The notes: a model not told the origin generated them from the letters alone. A DNA stretch of 24,220 bases from Phycisphaerae bacterium (GCA_022842805.1 JALHOX010000002.1:1-24220); one strand, 5' to 3'. Positions 1 to 9,797 are shown, counted from the stretch's first letter. Program-made: numbers and translations.

Positions 1-68
1 CCGTGAGTCCTGATAGAGGGGACGCTCGTTTGACGAATGCCGATGGGTCGGGACCGCCGGCGGATCAA

Positions 69-100
69 TCAATCTAGCGGATGGACACGCGGATTGAAAA
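69..100. repeat. Imperfect 32-bp repeat, copy A (downstream of the POT gene)
   Basis: This 32-base stretch aligns without gaps to 1721-1752 with 25 identical bases. Both begin TCAAT and end GATTGAAAA, and each has short inverted ends (TCAAT...ATTGA). The copy lies 31 bases past the POT stop codon. Its function is unknown. Confidence 0.45.
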
Positions 101-130
101 TGTTGGTCCCGATTGAAACGTGCCGACAGG

Positions 131-1648
<1,518 letters not shown>

Positions 1649-1720
1649 CTGAGTATCCGTTCGGTTGATGGTTGGGAACGCTCGATTGACCAGTGCCCAA
1701 GGTCCGGCGCCGGCGTCGAC

Positions 1721-1752
1721 TCAATTTAGCTGATCGCCCGGGGGATTGAAAA
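1721..1752. repeat. Imperfect 32-bp repeat, copy B (upstream of the POT gene)
   Basis: This is the partner of 69-100, in the same orientation, 73 bases before the POT start codon. Because it sits upstream of the transporter it could be an operator or part of its promoter region. It could also be one of a pair of scars flanking an inserted gene. Neither idea is proven by the sequence. Confidence 0.45.
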
Positions 1753-1845
1753 CACGCCGACTGGGAATGTCCGAACGCGATCGCGCGCGTCCGCCTCGCC
1801 CCGTTCACTCACTCGGCGCCCACCATCGACGGCGGTTTGAATGCG

Positions 1846-2448
1846 TCAGCGCAGAGAGCGATCGGTCGCGCGAGGGCGCGCTCCGTCGATCCGCACCGCG
1901 CGGCACAAATCGTCGAGCAGGACGATGTCGCTGGCAGACAGCCGATCCATCGGGCGATAGTCGACCACGATCAACTCGCCATTGGGCGACAATGCGGCAC
2001 GCAGAGCGCGCTCGATCACCCCTTGGCCGATCACGCTTCGCGACAATCGAAACTCGAGGGCATCCAGTCCGGCGAGCTTGCACTGGACGGCGCCGGTCGG
2101 CGTTTCGCCGCCGAATTCGGCCCGGGCCACGGCGCTCAGCAGATCGGTGCGCGGACGGACACGGTGATAGGCGTATCGGACCGCCCGCTCGGTGCGCCAG
2201 GCGCGGCCGAAGAGCGTGCGGCCCTCGCGCAGCAGACGAAAGACGTTGGGCTCGACGTTGGTGCTGATCCAATGGGGCGGCGGGCGGACGATGAGGGGCG
2301 TGCCCGGAATGGGCTGCTCGGGCGCCAACTCGCGCAGTCGCTGGGACTGCGTCCACGCCAGGCCGAGGCTGCCGGCGAGGACGACCGCGGTGAGCACAAG
2401 CAGCAGCACGGGACGTCCGGGCCGCGCACCGGTTTGAACTTCAAACAT
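1846..2448 (-). CDS. Hypothetical membrane-anchored protein
   Basis: A 200-residue protein that I do not recognise. It has a short basic N-terminus, one clear transmembrane segment at about residues 11-31 (LLLVLTAVVLAGSLGLAW), and a soluble domain that should lie outside the membrane. It contains no cysteine pair or catalytic motif that I can name. I chose the ATG at 2448. A TTG eleven codons upstream (2481) is in frame, and neither has a good Shine-Dalgarno sequence, so the start is uncertain. It follows the double-kinase gene on the same strand after a 168-base gap and could be co-transcribed with it. The codon pattern and membrane segment support a real gene, but no function is claimed. 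Confidence 0.72.
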   Translation of the reverse strand: MFEVQTGARPGRPVLLLVLTAVVLAGSLGLAWTQSQRLRELAPEQPIPGTPLIVRPPPHWISTNVEPNVFRLLREGRTLFGRAWRTERAVRYAYHRVRPRTDLLSAVARAEFGGETPTGAVQCKLAGLDALEFRLSRSVIGQGVIERALRAALSPNGELIVVDYRPMDRLSASDIVLLDDLCRAVRIDGARPRATDRSLR

Positions 2449-2616
2449 GGGAGAAATGATAAGGGGCGATGGCTCCGACAACGCATTCGCGGCGGTGGAT
2501 CGAGCGCGCGGGGAGCGCGAAGGCCGGATTGGCCGGCGCTGCGGCGAATGCGGCCGGTGGGCGTAGGGTGTGACGAGCTGATCGCGGCTCGCCGAATTGC
2601 GCGGTCGGCCGGCGAC

Positions 2617-4482
2617 TCACTCGCGACCGTAGTTCTTCAGTTTCCACTCGCGGCGCGCCCCGGCCCGGCGGGCCTTGTCGGCGACCAGCGGCTCGATGGC
2701 GCGCCATTCCTCGCGCCACGCCCGGCGGCTGGCGCCGAAGCGCGAGAAGTAGTCGATCAGGAATCGGGCCCGGTCGGTTCGCGTCAGTCCGGGCACGCGC
2801 AGCAGGCTCACATGCAGACGGGCCAGAGCCCGGCGCACTTCGTGTCGCGAGACGGCCCGGCGCGTCAGCCGAATGCCATCCATGTCGATCCAGACCACCC
2901 GCGGCGTCGGATGATCGACGATCAGAATATTGTTGGCCTTGCAATCGCGGTGGACGACGCGGCGATCCTCGAGCTGGCGCATGGCTCGCACCAGTGCGTC
3001 GATCCAGGCCCGCTTGCTCTCGCGCCAGCGACGCGACGACGGCTTGGCGGCGTAGGCATCGCGAATGGTCGCTTCCAGATCGCGGGCGCCGGGGATCGCT
3101 TCCGTGATCAAGGCGCTCTCGCGCACCCACGGACCGACGCGCCGCTCCACCACCATGAGAGGCCGCGCCGTGGGCACATCGCGATGCAGCAGCGCGTTTC
3201 CGATTTTCCAGGCCCGGCGGCTGCGCGATTCGCCGAGTAGCGACCGCAACGCACGAACCCAGTTGCGCGCTCGCGGCGCTTTGAGGATGACGGGCAGCGG
3301 ACCCTGCGGATGGTCCAGCACAGCCCGCGTCACGCGGCCGCTATGCGACTCCTTGCCGCCCGCGGTTGCGTCGTCGCCCAGCGCTGCGGCGAGCTTGGGC
3401 CATTGCGATTTCCACCAGGCGGCGTCGAACACGAACTGCGAGGCGCGCGAGTGGGAACTGGGGTGCTTGGAGCGCAGGAATACGTTGCCACGCCAGCCGC
3501 CGTCGAGCGTGACTTTTGCAAAGTAACGGCCGGTGCGCTGCCCGCGGCGATCGCGTTGGGCGTAAAGGCCGGCGGCGTGGCGCTCGGCGGCGTTCGCCAA
3601 TCCGTGTACGAGCTCTTCGAATCGCAGGCCGAGCGGGCGGCCAAGCGGCGCCATCGGCTCCAGTTGATTGCGCCAGCGAAAATAGGCCCGCAGAAAACGA
3701 ATTCGATCGGCCACGGGGCTGTTACGGCGGAACCACTGATTGAGCTGCGCCAGATTGGCCACGACCGACTCGTCGCTGACGGCGACCTCGATCCGGGCGC
3801 TGTGCAGATCGACAAACGCGCAGCGAAACTGCCCGGGCGCCGTGGGTTGCACCAGAATGTTGGCGGCGTGCATGTCCGTGTGCTGAAAGCCGGCCTGATG
3901 GGCACGCGCGATCAGCTCGGCCAGCCGCTCCAGAACTTGCGTGGCGTCGGCGCGCCGCCGGGCGCGATCCGGCTCTTCGCTCACCTGTCGCCAGAAATCC
4001 TGTAGCGGATAGGCGGGAAGGAGCGCCTCGGTGACGAGGATGGCGCAGCGCCGCCCGTTGCGGCTGGCGTCGGCGGTGTAGCCGACCGGCACCACCGCGG
4101 GAATGCCGTGCTTCAGCGAATAGATGCCGCCGCGCCACTCCGAGGCGCAGGGCGCATCCCAATAGATGGCGCGAATGCGTCGCAGCCAGTGGGTCGGGAA
4201 GTAGTACTTGAGAAAGTATTGTCGGCCGGCGATGGCGGCCTGCCATACGTCGCGACCTGGGTTGGACTTTACGCAGGTCCAGCCGGCGCGGGCCGGGTCG
4301 CTCCACTGCTCGCGCGTCACGCCGCGCAAAATTCGCTCGCAGCCGCTGCGGTGGGTCCAGAGCAGATTTTCGATGCGGGATTGGCCGACCAGTGCCAGCT
4401 CACGCGGCGAACGTTGCCCCGCGGCGGCGTCAGCCGCCAGCGCGCGAGACGCGGGTCCGGCAACAATCACAGGCGTCGACAC
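2617..4482 (-). CDS. Tandem WaaP/Kdo-type lipopolysaccharide kinase fusion
   Basis: A 621-residue protein carrying two complete-looking kinase domains of the lipopolysaccharide kinase (Kdo/WaaP) superfamily, which phosphorylate sugars of the LPS core from the cytoplasmic face. The first domain (about 65-275) has the ATP-binding lysine in YFLKYY (K92), a candidate glutamate in ASEW (E115), the catalytic loop HTDMHAANIL (201-210) and the metal-binding aspartate in FVDLHSAR (D225). The second (about 385-600) has VILKAP (K401), SRRAWKIGNAL (421-431), HRDCKANNIL (511-520) and WIDMDG (D533). Family members normally have one domain of 230-280 residues. The start is a GTG at 4482 with a GGGAAG ribosome-binding site six bases upstream. 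Both active sites keep the expected residues, so both may be active. The substrate is unknown, and no LPS synthesis genes lie next to it here. Confidence 0.85.
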   Translation of the reverse strand: MSTPVIVAGPASRALAADAAAGQRSPRELALVGQSRIENLLWTHRSGCERILRGVTREQWSDPARAGWTCVKSNPGRDVWQAAIAGRQYFLKYYFPTHWLRRIRAIYWDAPCASEWRGGIYSLKHGIPAVVPVGYTADASRNGRRCAILVTEALLPAYPLQDFWRQVSEEPDRARRRADATQVLERLAELIARAHQAGFQHTDMHAANILVQPTAPGQFRCAFVDLHSARIEVAVSDESVVANLAQLNQWFRRNSPVADRIRFLRAYFRWRNQLEPMAPLGRPLGLRFEELVHGLANAAERHAAGLYAQRDRRGQRTGRYFAKVTLDGGWRGNVFLRSKHPSSHSRASQFVFDAAWWKSQWPKLAAALGDDATAGGKESHSGRVTRAVLDHPQGPLPVILKAPRARNWVRALRSLLGESRSRRAWKIGNALLHRDVPTARPLMVVERRVGPWVRESALITEAIPGARDLEATIRDAYAAKPSSRRWRESKRAWIDALVRAMRQLEDRRVVHRDCKANNILIVDHPTPRVVWIDMDGIRLTRRAVSRHEVRRALARLHVSLLRVPGLTRTDRARFLIDYFSRFGASRRAWREEWRAIEPLVADKARRAGARREWKLKNYGRE

Positions 4483-4790
4483 AAACAGCTTCCCAGCGGG
4501 GCCATAGGCCCGACGTCCTACGCGACGCCGCGGCTGCCCGTATCAATGTAGATCGACCACAAATGTCGAGGCACAATAGACACAACCGGCGGAGGGGTCT
4601 AGAACGCCCCCGAACCGGCCAGACCGCCCCGCCCCCAGCCCGCATCGGCAGAGGTCTTTGGCGACCGGCTCGGATATACTGCCGCCCCGGTCGAAGCGGT
4701 CGCCGACGGGCATGCCGTCGGCTTCGCTCCGGTCGAACATTTCGCCCTAGCGGGTACATGGGGCAGCATTCATCTGAGGGAGGCATCGAC
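4483..4790. other. Divergent intergenic region with hairpin and direct repeats
   Basis: About 300 bases separate the minus-strand double kinase from the plus-strand gene at 4791, so promoters for both should lie here. It holds a possible -10 box at 4675-4680, an 8-bp inverted repeat (GCCGACGG at 4702-4709, CCGTCGGC at 4715-4722), and two direct copies of CCGGTCGAA at 4687-4695 and 4729-4737 that bracket the hairpin. I see no credible coding sequence in it. Confidence 0.5.
4675..4680 (+). promoter_or_regulatory. Candidate -10 box TATACT
   Basis: TATACT lies 110 bases before the ATG at 4791 and fits a sigma-70-type -10 element. No good -35 hexamer sits at 16-18 bases; TTGGCG at 4658-4663 is too close. 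The same TATACTGC string occurs upstream of the gene at 17403, which lends modest support. Confidence 0.3.
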
Positions 4791-5276
4791 ATGGGACGGC
4801 TCATTGCGGTGGTCGGGTCATTCGCTCTGTTCGCGGCGGGGCTTTATTGGTTCACGTCGAACCTGAAGGAGAAGCACGAGGAAGACCGGCTGTTGCCGAT
4901 CGGCTACGGCGCGGTCGCCGGCGGCGAGCTGGAGGTGAACATTGCGGTCACGAACTTCATGATCCAGGAAGACCCACCGCCGCCGCGTGAGGATCATGCC
5001 TCGACCTGGATCGACTGGCTGCCGCAGCACTTCATCCTGAAGGACTCCAGCGGAGCCGTCGCGCAGTGGAACAAGCAGGGCACGAGCCAATTGATCGCCG
5101 GCGTCGACGCGGGCATCGCGGAGTTTTACATCACGACGCGGATCAAGGCGGGCGAGAAGTACACGCTCGAGTACATCCCCGACGTCGCCGCCAAGCACCG
5201 CTATCGCTATGAGTTTCGGGGCTGGACGAACGGGCCGGGGTTCGAACGGGCCGCGTTGAAGCTGGTGAAACGTTGA
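4791..5276 (+). CDS. Hypothetical single-pass membrane protein
   Basis: A 161-residue protein that I do not recognise. An N-terminal hydrophobic segment at about residues 4-21 (LIAVVGSFALFAAGLYWF) is followed by a charged linker and a soluble domain rich in beta-forming residues, ending in basic VKR. The start is well supported: ATG at 4791 with a GAGGGAGG ribosome-binding site seven bases upstream. An open frame extends further upstream but reads through the promoter region and is not likely to be translated. It probably acts at the periplasmic face of the inner membrane. A promoter-like TATACT and a hairpin lie upstream. The next gene is on the same strand 176 bases further on, so the two may or may not share a transcript. 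Confidence 0.78.
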   Translation: MGRLIAVVGSFALFAAGLYWFTSNLKEKHEEDRLLPIGYGAVAGGELEVNIAVTNFMIQEDPPPPREDHASTWIDWLPQHFILKDSSGAVAQWNKQGTSQLIAGVDAGIAEFYITTRIKAGEKYTLEYIPDVAAKHRYRYEFRGWTNGPGFERAALKLVKR

Positions 5277-5452
5277 AACCGTGAGACTGCAAAACGTGGA
5301 GGGTGGCATGCTTTCGCGGTCATCCGCGTCAGTATGCCGATCGCCCGCACACGCTTGATTCGTCTGCGTCGGCGGCGCTGCCCGGACCATGTCTATCATC
5401 CTGACTCGTTTGTCCCAGTACGCATGTGGATCCCTCGCTTGTTGGAGCCGGA

Positions 5453-6739
5453 ATGAAAGCACTGCCTCAAATTCTCGCGTTCGATCTCCGCCCGAAACTG
5501 CGCTGTTGGCGCGGCGCGATCGCCAGCCTCATGCTCGGCGTCGGCGCTGCGCCGGCAGCCGATGTCGCCCAGACCTGGCCGCAGTGGCGCGGGCCGAATC
5601 GCGACGCTCAGGCCCCCTCCGCCCCGGCCTGGCCCGACGACCTGAAGGGTCTGGAGCGCGTCTGGCGGGTCGAGCTGGGGTCGAGTTATTCCGGGCCGAT
5701 CATCGCCGCCGACCGCATCTTCACCACCGAATCGGTCAAGGACGAATTCGAAGCGGTGCATGCGCTCGACCGCGCCACCGGAAAGGAAATCTGGAAGACG
5801 CAGTGGAAGGGTTCGATGGACGTGCCCTTCTTCGCCGCCCGCAACGGCGATTGGATTCGCGCGACGCCGGCCTATGACGGACAGGCTCTGTTCGTGGCCG
5901 GCATGCGCGATGTGCTGGTCTGTCTCGAAGCGGCCGACGGCAAGGAACGCTGGCGGATCGACTTCGCCGAGAAATATGGCACCGGCGTGCCGGCCTTCGG
6001 CTTCGTGCCGTCGCCGCTGGTCGATGGCGAGTTTGTTTATGCGCAGGCCGCCGACTCGTTTGTGAAGCTCAAGAAGAGCAGCGGCGACGTGGTGTGGCGC
6101 GCGCTCGACGATAAGCCCGGCTCGATGATGGACGATGGTGGGTTCTCGTCGCCGGTGCTCGCGACGATCGCGGGCGTGCGGCAGATTGTGGTGCAGACGC
6201 GGCGCGAGCTGTGCGGCCTCAACCCGGAGAGCGGCGCCGTGCTGTGGCGAAAGGACGTGCCCAGCTTCCGTGGTTGCAACATCCTGACGCCGACGATCAT
6301 CGGCGACGACATCCTCACCAGCACCTATCAGAACAAGACGTTTTTCTACGGCGTCGCGCGCGAGGGCGAGGCCTGGACGGTGAGCGATAAGTGGACCAGC
6401 AAGGGGCAGGGCTACATGTCCAGCCCGGTCGTGATTGGGAAGCATGCCTATCTGCCGCTGGGCAACGGGCGGCTCGTATGTCTTGATCTGGCGAGCGGCG
6501 CAGAGACCTGGCGGACGAACAAGTTCGGCGCCTATTGGAGCATGATCGCCAAAGGCGATCGCGTGCTGGCGCTCGACGAAACCGGCGAGCTGGTGCTTTT
6601 CGCCGCGAATCCGACGGAGTTTCAGTTGATCGACCGGCGCAAGATCGCTGAGGAGGAATGCTGGGCGCATCTCGCGACGGCGGATCGAGAGCTCGCGGTG
6701 CGCGAGTTGAAGGGGCTTTCGCTCTGGCGGTGGAAGTAA
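5453..6739 (+). CDS. Secreted PQQ-type beta-propeller protein
   Basis: A 428-residue protein with an N-terminal signal sequence (basic start, hydrophobic stretch near 21-36, likely cleavage after the Ala-rich APAA). The mature part opens with WPQWRGPNRD at 42-51, which is characteristic of the PQQ-like propeller proteins abundant in Planctomycetes. Blade motifs such as ALDRATGKEIWKTQWKGS, CLEAADGKERWRID, GLNPESGAVLWRKD and CLDLASGAETWRT repeat through the protein. The fold is a beta-propeller. Many relatives bind no cofactor, and I see no dehydrogenase-specific residues that I can vouch for, so an enzymatic role is not claimed. It could instead be a scaffold or binding protein in the periplasm. 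The ATG at 5453 is preceded by GGAG five bases upstream. An upstream in-frame GTG at 5426 is less likely. The gene converges on cpaC. Confidence 0.88.
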   Translation: MKALPQILAFDLRPKLRCWRGAIASLMLGVGAAPAADVAQTWPQWRGPNRDAQAPSAPAWPDDLKGLERVWRVELGSSYSGPIIAADRIFTTESVKDEFEAVHALDRATGKEIWKTQWKGSMDVPFFAARNGDWIRATPAYDGQALFVAGMRDVLVCLEAADGKERWRIDFAEKYGTGVPAFGFVPSPLVDGEFVYAQAADSFVKLKKSSGDVVWRALDDKPGSMMDDGGFSSPVLATIAGVRQIVVQTRRELCGLNPESGAVLWRKDVPSFRGCNILTPTIIGDDILTSTYQNKTFFYGVAREGEAWTVSDKWTSKGQGYMSSPVVIGKHAYLPLGNGRLVCLDLASGAETWRTNKFGAYWSMIAKGDRVLALDETGELVLFAANPTEFQLIDRRKIAEEECWAHLATADRELAVRELKGLSLWRWK

Positions 6740-6781
6740 GTTCGGGCGGAGGGAATTGCTGACAAGCGATCCGTAAAACGC

Positions 6782-6826
6782 GACAGGTGTCAGGGTGCGC
6801 TCGCAAGCCGCGCCCTGACACCTGTC
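6782..6826. terminator. Long hairpin between convergent genes (bidirectional terminator or palindromic repeat)
   Basis: A 14-base arm GACAGGTGTCAGGG (6782-6795) is perfectly complementary to 6813-6826, and the stem can be extended four more pairs with one G-U wobble, leaving a loop of about nine bases. It lies between the propeller gene and cpaC, which converge. Read on the minus strand the stem is followed by GCGTTTTACGG, a short U-run fitting termination of the cpaC transcript. No U-run follows on the plus strand. Directly beyond it are imperfect 7-base tandem units (CACCTGT, CACTTGT, CACCTGA) at about 6820-6840. Confidence 0.65.
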
Positions 6827-6859
6827 ACTTGTCACCTGACATTGTTCAGCGGTCCGGCG

Positions 6860-8455
6860 CTAGTTGCCTTCTTCCAGACCAGCCGGGCCGATCGGGCCGC
6901 GGACGCGCATCGGGCCGGTGTTGCTCGGATAGAGCGACTGCGGATTCGCCGGCCAGCGGTTGTCGGGCCGCTTCGGCAGGTTGTTGCCCTTCACGCTCTC
7001 TTCGCCCTCGATCTTGCCCAGACCGAAGAGCTCCCAATCGTTGGGCTTCACGTACTGCGAACCGGGGACGTGCGTGATCTGATCCGGCGAGATGCCCGTG
7101 ACCAGCTCCGGCGTCACCAGCACGATCAACTCGGTTTCGTCCGTCTGGAACTCGACCGAACGGAAGAGCGCACCCAGCACCGGCACATCGCCCAGCGCGG
7201 GGACGGCACGGCTGACGGCGCGGGTCGACTGGCTCAGCAGCCCGCCGATGGCGAAGGTCTGACCGGCGGCCAGTTCGACAGTGGTCTCCACGCGACGCGA
7301 GATCAGGCCCGGCACGACGAAGCCGCCCAGCGTGACTGCGTTCGACAGGTCGGGCTCGCTCACCTCGGGCGCGACGCGCAGGCGGATCAGCCCTTCGCTG
7401 ACGACGACCGGCGTGAATGAAAGGCGCACGCCGAACTCGCGGTATTCGATCGTCACCGCGCCAATGGCGCCGCCCTGGGGCACGGGCACAGGGAACTCGC
7501 CGCCGGCGAGGAAGCTGGCGTCCTGACCGCTGATGGCGACCAGGTTGGGTTCGGCCAAAACCTTAAGCAGCGAGTTTTCGCGCAGGGCGCGCAGGAAGAC
7601 CTGCAACTGTGCCCGCGGGAATCCGAGGCTCAGCGTCGTGTTGCCGCTGATCGGAATGCCCTGCTGATCGGTGATGAAGGGCACGTTCTGCGTGATCGGG
7701 GCCGTGCCCGCGGCGCCGATGTTGATCGGGTTGATGCCGTCGAGCTGGTTAACGGCGAAGGCGTCGCGGAAGTTTTCGCCGCCCAGCCAGCCGTTGATGC
7801 CCAGTTGCTTCAGGCTCGAGCGGTTCATCTCGGCTACGGTGCAGCGCAGCAGGACCTGCTGCACGCCCGCGACGCGGATCTGGTTGATGACGCGCTGCGA
7901 GTAGATGTTGGCGACCTGCATGACGCGCTGCGCCACTTCGACGTCGTTCACCGTGCCGGTGAGGACGACGGTGTCGAGCACGCTGTTGGCCTTGATCGCC
8001 GATCGCGGGGCGGCGGCGCTGATGCTGGCGCGGAGCCGTTCCATGTCGATCTCAACAGCCACATCAAAGATGCGCTGCTGGTCGCCCTCGGTCCAGACGA
8101 TCAGCTGCGTCGTGCCGAAGCTCTTGCCGTTCAGCAAGACCTGATTCGGCGCCGTCGGCTGCACGTCGGCGATTTCGGGGTTGGCCATCCGCAGCTCGCG
8201 GATGGGCACGTTGAAATCGAGCAGCAGCCCCTTGTTCACCGCCACACGGATCATCTGCCCTTCGGCGGACGCATTCGAGATGGTGAAGCTGACTGCGCCG
8301 TTCGCCGCGGGTGCAGCGGTCACCGGCTTCGGTGCGGCGCTATTGCCGCGCATCCCGCGCGAGTCTTGCGCGTTCGCCGTAGAAACGCCGATCGCGGCGA
8401 AGTTCGCCGCGATCGCAAGGCACCAAGTGTTTCGCACGCTCCGGGACGTGATCAT
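6860..8455 (-). CDS. cpaC: Flp pilus outer-membrane secretin CpaC/RcpA
   Basis: A 531-residue outer-membrane channel subunit for the Flp/Tad pilus. Residues 1-29 form a signal peptide ending ANA. A pilus-assembly N-terminal domain spans about 67-136 (with LLLDFNVPIRELRMANPEIADV), a BON-like domain about 155-205, and the secretin core about 275-452. The secretin core includes LKVLAEPNLVAISGQDASFLAGGE in two halves and the signature VPVLGALFRS at 424-433. The C-terminal tail of about 75 residues is less conserved. The ATG overlaps the cpaB stop by four bases (ATGA, 8455-8452), implying translational coupling. The family and role are secure from motifs and from the cpaB neighbour. A strong hairpin lies 34 bases after the stop codon and probably ends the transcript. 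Confidence 0.95.
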   Translation of the reverse strand: MITSRSVRNTWCLAIAANFAAIGVSTANAQDSRGMRGNSAAPKPVTAAPAANGAVSFTISNASAEGQMIRVAVNKGLLLDFNVPIRELRMANPEIADVQPTAPNQVLLNGKSFGTTQLIVWTEGDQQRIFDVAVEIDMERLRASISAAAPRSAIKANSVLDTVVLTGTVNDVEVAQRVMQVANIYSQRVINQIRVAGVQQVLLRCTVAEMNRSSLKQLGINGWLGGENFRDAFAVNQLDGINPINIGAAGTAPITQNVPFITDQQGIPISGNTTLSLGFPRAQLQVFLRALRENSLLKVLAEPNLVAISGQDASFLAGGEFPVPVPQGGAIGAVTIEYREFGVRLSFTPVVVSEGLIRLRVAPEVSEPDLSNAVTLGGFVVPGLISRRVETTVELAAGQTFAIGGLLSQSTRAVSRAVPALGDVPVLGALFRSVEFQTDETELIVLVTPELVTGISPDQITHVPGSQYVKPNDWELFGLGKIEGEESVKGNNLPKRPDNRWPANPQSLYPSNTGPMRVRGPIGPAGLEEGN

Positions 8456-9609
8456 CCATCGATCTCCTGGGGCTCGGCCTCTGGGGCCGGCTCAACTACC
8501 GAATCCGTCTCTTCCGGGCTGACGGGGTGTTCATCGTTCTTTTGCGGACCCGACTGAACTGAATCGGACTTGTTTTTTTGAGGCGTATGCGAATCAGCCG
8601 CGGGCGGCGTCGCCGTGACCGGCTGCGAAGGAGCGGCCGGCTGCGGACTAAACCGCTCACGCGAGTGGCGATCCTTCCACTGCACTTCTTCGACCGACGC
8701 GCCGCGATAGACCACGGTCGTGAAGCCCGGCTTGGCCGGCGGCAGCTCGGCGACCGGCTCATGCACGACCGGCTTGACCGGCTCGTCGGCCTTCTGATCG
8801 TTCTTGCTAAAGAGGCCCGCCAGGAAGCCGCTCATGGGATTTGGCGTGTCGGTCTTCGGCTTTTCCGGCTCCTCGGTCTTCACGCCGGTGACCTTGCTCT
8901 CGTTGACGGCGAGTTGGCCTTCTTCGCTGGGCTTTCCGTCGTCCATCGAGTTGCGCATGCTGAGCTTCAGCTTGCCGCGCTGCTCGGCCAGGTGCAGCGT
9001 GGGCACGTCGCTGGGCTTGACGAAGAGCGTCACAGCCCGAGCGGGGGCCTGTTTCTTGGGCTTTTCGCCGGGCGTGGTCGCCTCGACCAGGCTGATGCGC
9101 TGGCCGACCGCGGCGACCTCGACGTTCTCGATGATCGTGCGGGCGATGGTCTGCTGCTTGCCGTTCTGGCGAATGTTGAAATAGCCGACGACGTCGACAA
9201 AGCAGCCCGGCCAGAGGTGGTTGTCCACGCCGGAGCTGTCATCGATCTTCACGGCGACGGCGCGGAAGCCTTCCTTGACGACCAGTCCGGAGGGCGCGCC
9301 CTCGGGGTGGAGCATGCCGTCGACGATCGGGAGCCCCGCGACGGTGAAGGTGCGGGCCACGCGACCGATCAGCTTTTCCTTCTTGGTAAAGGCGCCCGGC
9401 GGTACGGCGGCGGTCGGGAAGGCGAGCGGCTTGACCATCTCGGCCGAAATCCGCGTGCCGAGCGCGATGTCCTGCGCCGCCGCGTAGACCTGGGTCATGT
9501 TGGTCGAAGCGCCCTTGGCTTTCTTGACGGTGTCAAAAACCATCTTGAGCGCGAAGCCGCCGATGCACAAACCGGCTACCAACGGAATTACAGCTTTGCC
9601 GTTCATCAT
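8452..9609 (-). CDS. cpaB: Flp pilus assembly protein CpaB/RcpC
   Basis: A 385-residue periplasmic assembly protein of the Flp/Tad pilus, anchored by an N-terminal membrane segment at about 6-24. A SAF-type domain follows at about 40-105 (AAAQDIALGTRISAEMVK and GLPIVDGML). The CpaB/RcpC domain is at about 108-222, with VDNHLWPGCFVDVVGYF and AVTLFVKPSDVPTLHLAEQ. The last 150 or so residues form a low-complexity tail rich in Pro, Glu, Lys and Ser that is longer than in typical CpaB. I start it at the ATG at 9609 (ATGATG), preceded by AAGGGA. The open frame continues upstream for 45 codons without the character of a signal or membrane segment, so those codons are probably leader DNA. It overlaps cpaC by four bases. 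Confidence 0.9.
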   Translation of the reverse strand: MMNGKAVIPLVAGLCIGGFALKMVFDTVKKAKGASTNMTQVYAAAQDIALGTRISAEMVKPLAFPTAAVPPGAFTKKEKLIGRVARTFTVAGLPIVDGMLHPEGAPSGLVVKEGFRAVAVKIDDSSGVDNHLWPGCFVDVVGYFNIRQNGKQQTIARTIIENVEVAAVGQRISLVEATTPGEKPKKQAPARAVTLFVKPSDVPTLHLAEQRGKLKLSMRNSMDDGKPSEEGQLAVNESKVTGVKTEEPEKPKTDTPNPMSGFLAGLFSKNDQKADEPVKPVVHEPVAELPPAKPGFTTVVYRGASVEEVQWKDRHSRERFSPQPAAPSQPVTATPPAADSHTPQKNKSDSVQSGPQKNDEHPVSPEETDSVVEPAPEAEPQEIDG

Positions 9610-9734
9610 TCGTGTCCCTTCGGGGTTTCGTTGACCCGCTCGGACGCTGGGCGTCACCATCCGCGGGCGCGGCAGCCCCGTTGCGCCGCGCGAATTCGGC
9701 ACGTTCTGCATCTTCGCCCCTCCCAGGGCAACGC

Positions 9735-9763
9735 CGATCGGCATGCAACGCGCATGCCGATCG
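9735..9763. repeat. Perfect 12-bp inverted repeat in the tadE-cpaB spacer
   Basis: CGATCGGCATGC (9735-9746) and GCATGCCGATCG (9752-9763) are perfectly complementary around a five-base loop. There is no U-run on either side, so it does not look like a classic intrinsic terminator. In the minus-strand transcript it sits between tadE and cpaB, where it could protect or process the mRNA or bind a protein. Confidence 0.7.
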
Positions 9764-9797
9764 ACGGAACTCGCAAAACAATTCGCCGCACGCGTCT

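Noticed and set aside
93..118. ATTGAAAA/ATTGAAAC strings resembling the end of a CRISPR repeat
   Set aside because: There is no regular array of repeats and spacers and no cas gene in the window. The strings occur singly or as part of the weak 32-bp repeat.
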